Assembly (NCBI RefSeq): GCF_037969875.1
Contig: NZ_CP150218.1
Span: forward strand, 6,448,001 to 6,512,000
DNA length: 64,000 nucleotides
Reading direction: 5' to 3'
Origin: Paenibacillus sp. FSL R7-0337
GTDB lineage: Bacteria > Bacillota > Bacilli > Paenibacillales > Paenibacillaceae
The position numbers and the translations under genes were made by a program. How positions within the stretch are numbered: the first letter of the stretch is position 1; every line of letters begins with the position of its first letter. Of this stretch, positions 57,634 through 64,000 are shown piece after piece. The notes under the pieces were generated by a model that had not been told where the DNA came from, made no database searches, and saw only the letters and a program-made list of their open reading frames with translations.

Positions 57634-59709
57634 TTAGTTTACCTTGAACGTGGCCACTGCCTGCTGTAGCCCATCGGCCATCTTCGCCAGCTCGGTAGAG
57701 GCTGCGGCTACCTCCTCCATGGAGGCGAGCTGCTCCTCAGAGGCCGCGGCAGCGCTCTGGGAACGCTCTGCGGCCTGCCTGGCCACTTCTGCCATCTCCG
57801 CCACCGAAGAGGTCAGCTCCTCGGTTCCGGCCAGCAGCTGCTCGGAGGAAGCGGACATCTCATGAACCTGGGTATTAATCTCGCCGATGCCGCCGAGAAT
57901 ATCCGTGAACAGACGCCCGGCCTCGCCTACCATCCGCGAGCCTTCCTGAACGGCACCGGCATTGGCCAGCACCGCGTCTGATGCCGCCCGGTTGCCCTGC
58001 TGGATCTCGAGAATCAGGGTGCTGATAGACCCTGCGGCTTCGGCCGTCTGTTCGGACAGCTTCTTCACCTCACCGGCAACTACGGAGAAGCCCCGTCCGT
58101 ATTCGCCCGCTCTGGCAGCCTCAATCGCCGCGTTTAAGGCCAGCATGCCGGTCTGATCGCTAATGCCTTTGATCAGACCGATAATGTTACCGATCTGCTG
58201 GGACTGTGCGGTAAGAGAGGTAATCATGCTTGAAGCATCTGCGGCGGTCCGCTCCATCTCTTCCATCCGGTCCACCGCCTCCGTAATGACGGAATGCCCG
58301 TTCTGCGCCTGGCCTGCCGCCCGCCCGGCCGCTGCGGCGGTATCCATTGAAGCTTCCGCGATCCGCTGCACACCGGCAGCCATTTCCTCCATCGCTCTTG
58401 CAGACTCTCGGGTGGACTGAAGCTGCTGATCCGCTCCGGCTGACAGATCTTGAATATTCTCCACAATAGCCTCTGTTGTGTGATTGGTCTGGTTGGCGCT
58501 GGACATTAATTCCTCCGAGGTCGAGGCAACTTGCAGGGAGTGATCGGCAATGGTCCCCAGGAGTCTGCTCAGATTGGTAATCATCTGGTTCAGATGCCCG
58601 GCCATATTACCGAATTCATCCTCACTGTCCACCTCCAGCTTCCCGGTGAAGTCTCCGGCAGCCATTTGCTGGGACATCTCATTGACACGAGTCAGCTTAC
58701 GGGTAATATAGCGGCTATACAGATATACAGCTGCTACCGTCAGGATAAGACCCACAAAGCCAACCAGCAGAATAGACCTTAGCAGCTCTTTAAGCGGCGC
58801 ATACAGCTCCTGCTCCGGCATGGCGAGACCCACGGTCCAGCCGGTATCCGGCAGCTTTTCATAATATATCTGGATGGTCCCGCCGGAATCGGCATAGGTG
58901 ACCATCCCCTGATTCTGCTGAAGCATTTCTGCTCCTGCTGCGGATAGACTTGTGCTTTTTTCATCTGTTATTTTCAGCTGCATATTCTTCCCGGCATCCG
59001 GTCCGGCAATGTAATTCCCCTGCTTGTCCAGCAGGAAGGCCCAGCCTGTATTCCCGACCTTGGTCTGTTCGATCCTGCTCTGCAGCGTCTTGAGATCGAT
59101 ATCGCCGGCCATCACCCCCAGCAAGGTATTTGCGGTATCCCGGAAAGGAACAGCAAACGTAGCCATCGTTGTTCCTGTAATTGTGTCATAGAACGGATCT
59201 GTAATCCCCTCATGCTCCTTGCCGATGGTGTACCAGTTCTGCCCGTGATAATTATAATTGGGGTCATTATACTGCTCGGTAGTCACAATTTTGCCGCCGT
59301 CACGGTGGGCATAGGTGGAGAAGTACTTCAGCTTGCTGTCATACCGTCCGGGTTCAAAATAAATGCCCACACCATATGTATCCGGATTAGCCTTCAGCGC
59401 ACTAGACAGCATGGTACGGTATTGATCCAGTGTGAATTCAGCAGCGTGGCTCTCCAGCGTACGCGCCAGAACCTCGGGAACCTTGCTGTGCACACTTAAG
59501 TTCGCATTAATTTCGTTAGAAATATCCGATATTTGCACATTCATTTTTTGCGTAACCTCGCGCTGGATAATGTTTTTGGAATACATGTACGACAACAGAG
59601 CGACCAGCACCAGCGTGATCAGAAAGATGGGCAGGATGAATGCAAATGTTCTCATACGTATGCTTTTGAACCGGAGTCTGGAAATCCCCTTGTGAGCAAT
59701 ATTAGCCAT
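57634..59709 (-). CDS. Methyl-accepting chemotaxis protein (dCache-HAMP-MCP)
   Basis: The 691-residue receptor starts at 59709, seven bases after GGGGGGA. TM1 is about 19-42, followed by a double-Cache sensor (about 45-290) with VGIYFEPGRYDSKLKYFSTY-type ligand pocket and GQNWYTIGKEHEG. TM2 (about 298-320), HAMP (about 325-375) and the signalling domain with the hairpin tip EYGRGFSVVAGEVKKLSEQT follow. It ends without a pentapeptide tether. Cache receptors commonly bind amino acids or organic acids; the ligand here is unknown. It is monocistronic. Confidence 0.92.
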   Translation of the reverse strand: MANIAHKGISRLRFKSIRMRTFAFILPIFLITLVLVALLSYMYSKNIIQREVTQKMNVQISDISNEINANLSVHSKVPEVLARTLESHAAEFTLDQYRTMLSSALKANPDTYGVGIYFEPGRYDSKLKYFSTYAHRDGGKIVTTEQYNDPNYNYHGQNWYTIGKEHEGITDPFYDTITGTTMATFAVPFRDTANTLLGVMAGDIDLKTLQSRIEQTKVGNTGWAFLLDKQGNYIAGPDAGKNMQLKITDEKSTSLSAAGAEMLQQNQGMVTYADSGGTIQIYYEKLPDTGWTVGLAMPEQELYAPLKELLRSILLVGFVGLILTVAAVYLYSRYITRKLTRVNEMSQQMAAGDFTGKLEVDSEDEFGNMAGHLNQMITNLSRLLGTIADHSLQVASTSEELMSSANQTNHTTEAIVENIQDLSAGADQQLQSTRESARAMEEMAAGVQRIAEASMDTAAAAGRAAGQAQNGHSVITEAVDRMEEMERTAADASSMITSLTAQSQQIGNIIGLIKGISDQTGMLALNAAIEAARAGEYGRGFSVVAGEVKKLSEQTAEAAGSISTLILEIQQGNRAASDAVLANAGAVQEGSRMVGEAGRLFTDILGGIGEINTQVHEMSASSEQLLAGTEELTSSVAEMAEVARQAAERSQSAAAASEEQLASMEEVAAASTELAKMADGLQQAVATFKVN

Positions 59710-59969
59710 GTAAATCCCCCCATTAGATAGCGAAGCTATTTATAGTTATATTGAATATCATCGGCTGGAGAGCTGATTTTGTTGTTACCTTTTGTCGAAA
59801 AAAATAAAAAAATGTCGCAAATTCTGAGTCTTCGGGTTAAGACTAGAGACGGAGACGGCGGCAGACCCTGGCCTGATGTCCGCTTTCAGCTGTAGGCATA
59901 TAATGAATATTCATGAACATCACAGAGTACGGGCTGGAACTGTACGATGTCAGGAAAGAGGGAATATTC
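59710..59969. other. Intergenic region with the methyltransferase promoter
   Basis: TATAAT at 59899-59904 is a good -10 box for the methyltransferase gene; no strong -35 box is found. No gene is visible in the rest. Confidence 0.5.
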
Positions 59970-60749
59970 ATGCTGCATGATCAGCTGCTGAGGGACCCGA
60001 ATACATATGAAGAGCTTAAGCTGGAGGGTACGGGAGCGGTCAATCCGGTGAATGGACGGCAATATCCGTGGAGACAAGGGTATTTTGCTTTTATGGAGGA
60101 AGCGGATGCCGCAGGTAATAACCGGAAGTACCTGGAACTATACAACCGGATTGCCCGCTTCTACCGGCTGTCCAATAAGTTCTACTTCGTGCTGAAGTTC
60201 GGCGGAGAACGCAGCTATAGAGAGCAGTTCCTGTCTTCGCTTGAGCTGCGCGGCGGCCAGCGTGTGCTGGAGACCTCGGTGGGCAGCGGCGATAACTTCC
60301 CGTATCTTAACATGAAGACTGAGAACGTGAAGGCCGAGCTGTACGGGCTGGATATTTCCAGCGGAATGCTGAAGCAGGCGGTGCGTAATCTGCGGCGGTG
60401 GAAGCTGGAGGCACATTTGTTCCAGGGTAACGCAGAGAGATTGCCTTTTCAGGACAACAGCTTTGACTGCGTCTACCATGTAGGCGGAATTAATGTTTTC
60501 AGCGATCCGCGTGCTGCGGTACTGGAGATGATCCGGGTGGCGAGGCCGGGCACAAGACTGATGATTGCCGACGAGACGCAGAAGCTGGTGAACGGAACGT
60601 ACGGGAAGGTGCCGGTGGTTAAGGGGTATTTTGCAGAGGGAGCGGACATGCCGGAGATGCTTGGGCTGATCCCGCCGGAGATGTTGGAAGTAGCTTACAA
60701 GGAAGTGTGCAAGGGCCTGATGTATTGCATTACTTTTCGTAAGCCATGA
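59970..60749 (+). CDS. SAM-dependent methyltransferase (UbiE-like)
   Basis: The 259-residue protein starts at 59970 (MLHDQLLRDPNTYEEL), eight bases after GAGGG. The in-frame ATG at 59913 lies on the promoter and lacks a ribosome site. The SAM motif I is LETSVGSGDNFPYL, motif II reads AELYGLDISSGML, followed by GNAERLPFQDNSFDCVYHVGG. A short N-terminal segment (YEELKLEGTGAVN) resembles the zinc/Trm112-like start found in some small methyltransferases. The substrate is unknown. Confidence 0.85.
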   Translation: MLHDQLLRDPNTYEELKLEGTGAVNPVNGRQYPWRQGYFAFMEEADAAGNNRKYLELYNRIARFYRLSNKFYFVLKFGGERSYREQFLSSLELRGGQRVLETSVGSGDNFPYLNMKTENVKAELYGLDISSGMLKQAVRNLRRWKLEAHLFQGNAERLPFQDNSFDCVYHVGGINVFSDPRAAVLEMIRVARPGTRLMIADETQKLVNGTYGKVPVVKGYFAEGADMPEMLGLIPPEMLEVAYKEVCKGLMYCITFRKP

Positions 60750-60801
60750 GGCAGGTTGAATAGAAGGATAATTAAGGTTTCCTCTTAAGGGAGTTATTTA
60801 C

Positions 60802-60840
60802 ATGGCGGAAAAGTTGATCTTTGTTTGCCACCCTACCTAA
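60802..60840 (+). CDS. Possible 12-residue leader peptide
   Basis: ATG follows AAGGGAG by nine bases and reads MAEKLIFVCHPT to a stop, 49 bases before the adenosyltransferase gene. It is good by ribosome site only; no hairpin pair was found, so regulation is not shown. Confidence 0.2.
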   Translation: MAEKLIFVCHPT

Positions 60841-60889
60841 GAACGATTACACTATGACTATGTGATTTGCAACTTAGGAGGGAAGTACC

Positions 60890-61456
60890 ATGGCGATTTA
60901 TACGCGTACGGGGGATAAGGGCGAGACCTCAGTTATTGGCGGCCGGGTAGGCAAGGACGATGTCCGCGTCGAGGCTTACGGCACCATTGACGAGCTGAAC
61001 TGCTTCGTTGGCCAGGCACGGAGCCTGATGGAAGACGAGCGGTTTCTAGATGTCCGCGAGCAGCTGCTGGAGATTCAGCATGAGCTGTTTGACTGCGGAT
61101 CGGATCTGGCGTTCGTGAAGCTGAGTGAGAACCGCTACAAGGTAAAAAGCGAGATGGCCACGCGTCTGGAAGGCTGGATCGATGCGCTTCAGGCCGAGAA
61201 TCCGGTGCTGGAGCGCTTCATTCTGCCCGGCGGAAGCCAGCTGTCCTCGGTGCTGCATGTCTGCCGGACGGTCTGCCGCCGGGCCGAGCGCCGGGCAGTG
61301 ACGCTGGGCCGCAGTGCGGAGATTAACCCTGAGGCGGTAATCTATCTGAACCGGCTGTCCGACTATTTCTTCGCTCTGGCCCGTGCTGCCAACACCCGGC
61401 TGGAGATTGCTGAAGTAGAATATCTGCGCAGCAAAAAGGTGTTCCGGAACAAATGA
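60890..61456 (+). CDS. Cob(I)alamin adenosyltransferase, PduO type
   Basis: The 188-residue enzyme transfers adenosine from ATP to cob(I)alamin to make adenosylcobalamin. PduO/MMAB signatures: IYTRTGDKGETSVIGG (ATP loop), GTIDELNCFVGQAR, FILPGGSQLSSVLHVCRTVCRRAERR and YLNRLSDYFFALARAAN. GGAGGGAAGTACC precedes the ATG. It overlaps the pseudouridine synthase start by four bases (ATGA). Confidence 0.95.
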   Translation: MAIYTRTGDKGETSVIGGRVGKDDVRVEAYGTIDELNCFVGQARSLMEDERFLDVREQLLEIQHELFDCGSDLAFVKLSENRYKVKSEMATRLEGWIDALQAENPVLERFILPGGSQLSSVLHVCRTVCRRAERRAVTLGRSAEINPEAVIYLNRLSDYFFALARAANTRLEIAEVEYLRSKKVFRNK

Positions 61457-62553
61457 CCAGCTATTATCCGCCCATCTCCTATATAGTGCCGCCGTCCGAG
61501 GACGGCTGGCTGCTCAAAACCATTCTGCAAAAGCGGATGGATGTCTCCCGCAAGCTGCTCTCCCGGCTCAAAATGACAGACCTCGGCATTACCCTGAACG
61601 GAGAGCGTGTCTATATCAGCGTCAAGGTGAGCAGCGGGGATGAGGTCCAGATCCGGATGGAGGAAGAGACGTCAGAGGATATTTTGCCGCAGCCGATTCC
61701 CTTCGAGATTCTGTATGAGGACGGGCATCTGCTTGTGGTAAGCAAAGCCGCAGGAATGATTGTCCATCCGACCCACGGCCATTATACCGAGACCTTGGCG
61801 AACGGTGTGGTCCATTACTGGGCAGAGAAGGGCGAGCGGGTCCGCTTCCGCCCTGTACACCGGCTGGACCAGGAGACCTCCGGGGTGCTGGTAATTGCCA
61901 AGAATCCGTACAGCCATCAGCACATCTCCGAGCAGATGATTGCCGGAACAGTGGACAAGCGGTATACCGCGTTCGTTCACGGTGTGCCTGCTCTGCCCAG
62001 CGGCGATATCGACGGTCCGATCGACCGCGATCCGCTGGAGCCGCACCGGCGGATTGTGACGCCGGACGGATATCCCTCCTTGACCCGGTATGAGGTCAAG
62101 GAGGTCTATGGCAGTGCAGCTTCACGCGTCGAGCTGAAGCTGGAGAGCGGGCGCACCCACCAGATCCGGGTGCATATGGGATCGGTCGGCTGCCCGCTGA
62201 TCGGTGACGGGATGTACCGTCACCCGCTGTATGGGCAGGCGGCTGGCGGCCGGACGGAGGCGCTGTCGCCGGGCGAGGAGCGGCGTGCGGGAGAGCCGGC
62301 GGTGACCGCGGGCGGCGGGAAGCAGCAGGTGCAAGAGCTGGCGGTAACCGCAGGCGGCACCGCGCTGTCGCCGGGCGCCGCCGCCCGGCTCGCGCAGATC
62401 GCGGAGCTGGACGCGGCCATTCCGCGCCAGGCGCTGCACGCGGTGCGGCTGGCGTTCCGGCATCCGGTGACGCATGCCCAGCTGGTCTTCGAGGCTCCGC
62501 TGCCGCCGGATATGGCGCTGCTGCAGGAGAAGCTGCGGCAGTCGGCACGGTAA
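61453..62553 (+). CDS. RluA-family pseudouridine synthase with a C-terminal insertion
   Basis: The 366-residue protein has the RluA catalytic motif RPVHRLDQETSGVLVIAKN (catalytic Asp in HRLDxxTSG), GRTHQIRVHMGSVGCPLIGD and the late motif QALHAVRLAFRHP. Family members usually run from GD-LYG directly to that late motif. Here ~60 Gly/Ala/Glu/Arg-rich residues lie between (about 260-320), with two imperfect copies of ALSPG and AVTAGG. The insertion probably forms a loop outside the active site. Confidence 0.88.
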   Translation: MTSYYPPISYIVPPSEDGWLLKTILQKRMDVSRKLLSRLKMTDLGITLNGERVYISVKVSSGDEVQIRMEEETSEDILPQPIPFEILYEDGHLLVVSKAAGMIVHPTHGHYTETLANGVVHYWAEKGERVRFRPVHRLDQETSGVLVIAKNPYSHQHISEQMIAGTVDKRYTAFVHGVPALPSGDIDGPIDRDPLEPHRRIVTPDGYPSLTRYEVKEVYGSAASRVELKLESGRTHQIRVHMGSVGCPLIGDGMYRHPLYGQAAGGRTEALSPGEERRAGEPAVTAGGGKQQVQELAVTAGGTALSPGAAARLAQIAELDAAIPRQALHAVRLAFRHPVTHAQLVFEAPLPPDMALLQEKLRQSAR

Positions 62554-63035
62554 GTAAGCGCCGGACCTATCCGGGACTCAGCTTCCCGTTGCAACAGCAT
62601 GTAGCTTGGCTACAATCGGAGGAAGATGCTAAGCAGTATGCTGCCTTTTATATGCGCCAACCGCTCATAGAGTAACCTTTCTGCCACCATTGGAGTACAC
62701 CAACAGGCAAATAAGTGCCAGGCTGCACATATTTTGCAGCTATATGAAGGCTCTGCGGCAAGCAAGTGGAAAAAGTACAACTAAAATTGCCCCATACTCC
62801 GCAAAGTAACGATTTATTCTGAATTAAGTGCCTGAAATCCAACTATTTCCTCTCGCGATGCGGATTTGGAAGGAAGAGTTGTACAATTTCCACCTATTGA
62901 GGTTGGCCGTGAGGTCGGGCGTAATGCCGGCCGGGTAAAAGCCGCTGCTATGCAGACGACCCCAACAATATAAGCAGCAGTGACGATCTTTAGGACTAGC
63001 ATTACTGCTGCACTTTATGATAGAAGGAGAAGCCG
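62554..63035. other. Gene-free intergenic region with an imperfect inverted repeat
   Basis: No convincing gene. AAGTGGAAAAAGTACAACT (about 62764-62782) and AGTTGTACAATTTCCACCT (about 62877-62895) are an inverted repeat with two to three mismatches around ~95 bp. A short frame on the minus strand has no ribosome site. Confidence 0.5.
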
Positions 63036-63401
63036 ATGAGTAACTTGAAGGTGTACCAATATCCGAAATGCAGCACCTGCCGCAGCGCAGTGAACTGGCT
63101 GAAGGAAGCGGGGCATGAGCTGGAGCTGCAGCATATCGCAGAGCAGCCGCCAACCGTGGAGGAGCTGCGTGTGCTGGTGAAGCACAGCGGGCTGCCGCTG
63201 AAGAAGTTTTTTAATACGAGTGGTGAAGTCTACCGAGAGCTTGGCCTGAAGGACAAGCTTGCAGACTTAAGCGAAGACGAGCAGCTTGCGCTGCTGTCCG
63301 CACATGGGATGCTGATTAAGCGTCCGGTAGTTACTGACGGCAAGAAAGTTACCGTAGGCTACAAGGAAGACCAGTACGCCGAAGCTTGGAGCAACGCCTA
63401 A
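63036..63401 (+). CDS. ArsC/Spx-family thioredoxin-fold protein (YusI-like)
   Basis: The 121-residue protein has CSTC (CxxC) at about residues 12-15 in YQYPKCSTCRSAVNWL and a C-terminal GMLIKRPVV (cis-Pro region) followed by VGYKEDQY. These are marks of the ArsC-like group that includes YusI/YffB, MgsR and Spx; the lack of an RPI/Arg series typical of Spx suggests the YusI subtype. It could act as a thiol reductase. GAAGGAG precedes the ATG. Confidence 0.87.
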   Translation: MSNLKVYQYPKCSTCRSAVNWLKEAGHELELQHIAEQPPTVEELRVLVKHSGLPLKKFFNTSGEVYRELGLKDKLADLSEDEQLALLSAHGMLIKRPVVTDGKKVTVGYKEDQYAEAWSNA

Positions 63402-63429
63402 AATTAAGGAATACAAGGAGAGGTTACAC

Positions 63430-64000
63430 ATGAGCACAGCAACAGAAATCAAGGGCCGGGTCATGATTGTCGATGGAATGGCTCTGCTGTTCCGCGCTTT
63501 TTATGCTACCTCTTATGGTGGATATATCCGCAAGACCCGCGCCGGGCTGCCGACGAATGCGGTGTATGGATTTTTGCAGTATTTTTTCGACGCGGTGAGT
63601 ACGTTTGAGCCTTCACATGTGGTCTGCTGCTGGGATATGGGCAAGGGCACGTTCCGCTCAGAGAAGTATGAAGGGTATAAGTCTAATCGTATTGACGCAC
63701 CGCTGGAGCTGATCCCGCAGTTTGATCTGGTGAAGGAAGTGGTGGCTGAGCTGGGCGTGCCGAATATCGGTCTGGTTGGTTATGAGGCAGATGACTGCAT
63801 CGGCACACTGGCTTCATGCTACAGCGGGGAGTCGGAGGTCTACATTCTTACGGGGGACCACGACATGCTGCAACTGGTGAATGACAGCGTCAAGGTCGTG
63901 ATTATGAAAAAAGGCCGCTCCAACTATAAGGTGTACGATCCAGCGGAATTGCTGGAAGAACGGGGCCTCACCCCTGCGCAGGTGATCGACCTGAAGGGCT
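63430..64000 (+). CDS. 5'-3' exonuclease (YpcP/ExoR-like), cut by the window end
   Basis: Starting MSTATEIKGRVMIVDGMALL, the first ~190 residues form the PIN-like 5'-nuclease domain of the DNA polymerase I/YpcP family. Visible metal-site residues include the first Asp in MIVDGMALLF, GYEADDCIGTLA and LTGDHDMLQL, plus the arched region FRSEKYEGYKSNR. The start AAGGAGAGG lies upstream by eight bases. Whether it is the stand-alone YpcP or PolA cannot be decided from this part; the tight GD-L spacing and the start context favour YpcP. Confidence 0.85.
   Translation, partial: MSTATEIKGRVMIVDGMALLFRAFYATSYGGYIRKTRAGLPTNAVYGFLQYFFDAVSTFEPSHVVCCWDMGKGTFRSEKYEGYKSNRIDAPLELIPQFDLVKEVVAELGVPNIGLVGYEADDCIGTLASCYSGESEVYILTGDHDMLQLVNDSVKVVIMKKGRSNYKVYDPAELLEERGLTPAQVIDLKG

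Overview
The window looks like chromosome from a spore-forming Paenibacillus-type Firmicute. The evidence is a moderately high-GC backbone with strong AGGAGG-type ribosome binding sites and many GTG/TTG starts, a T-box in front of pheS, cre sites, CotF and Spo0E-type sporulation genes, and B. subtilis-like neighbourhoods (pheST-zapA, mutS2-yshE, alaR-alaT). No rRNA, tRNA, CRISPR array, prophage or transposase was seen.

Layout. 0-5.4 kb: the end of an MFS transporter, a type I pullulanase and a PAS-GGDEF sensor. 5.9-11.8 kb: a minus-strand operon of four overlapping genes, encoding a large secreted protein plus a MacA/MacB-like adaptor, ATPase and permease, preceded by three tandem 11-bp repeats. 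11.9-18.9 kb: T-box-controlled pheS, then pheT, then a ZapA domain fused to a very long coiled coil. 19.4-27.6 kb: a sugar-sensing and import block (membrane-tethered binding protein, YesM/LytS kinase, AraC-type regulator, then XylF/XylG/XylH-like ABC importer) with two good cre sites, best matched to the XylFII-LytS-YesN xylose system of clostridia. 27.6-35.2 kb: tandem-repeat intergenic DNA, a CuA-like lipoprotein, a GGDEF protein, mutS2 and its usual DUF350 partner, a zinc-ribbon protein and an MFS transporter.

35.2-40.5 kb is a visibly AT-rich island of small genes and gene wrecks. It includes an Imm7-like and an Imm53-like immunity protein, two pentapeptide-repeat proteins, several unrecognised small proteins and at least three frameshifted remnants. 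It reads as a toxin-less 'poly-immunity' locus. 40.5-43 kb: a Crp/Fnr regulator divergent from a LUD-domain protein, and a DUF4291 protein. 43-51 kb: a CitA/CitB-type two-component pair, split around flavin genes, with two exported fumarate-reductase-like flavoprotein lipoproteins and one FMN-binding lipoprotein. The two flavoprotein genes share a virtually identical promoter/operator, so this probably is an extracytoplasmic electron-acceptor module. 51-57.6 kb: a DAO-family oxidoreductase, spore-coat proteins, an AlaR/AlaT pair, a Spo0E-like protein, a TetR operon with an alpha/beta hydrolase and a gutted phosphotransferase. 57.6-64 kb: a chemoreceptor, a methyltransferase, cobalamin adenosyltransferase, an RluA-type pseudouridine synthase, an ArsC/Spx-like protein and the start of a 5'-3' exonuclease.

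The most unusual items are: a ~128-bp repeat present twice (13.5 and 42.9 kb), whose conserved ends flank a middle that is unrelated in sequence but folds into a hairpin in both copies; three unrelated intergenic repeat families that share a ~51-bp period; the ZapA coiled-coil fusion with 49-residue repeats; the poly-immunity island; and the shared flavoprotein operator.
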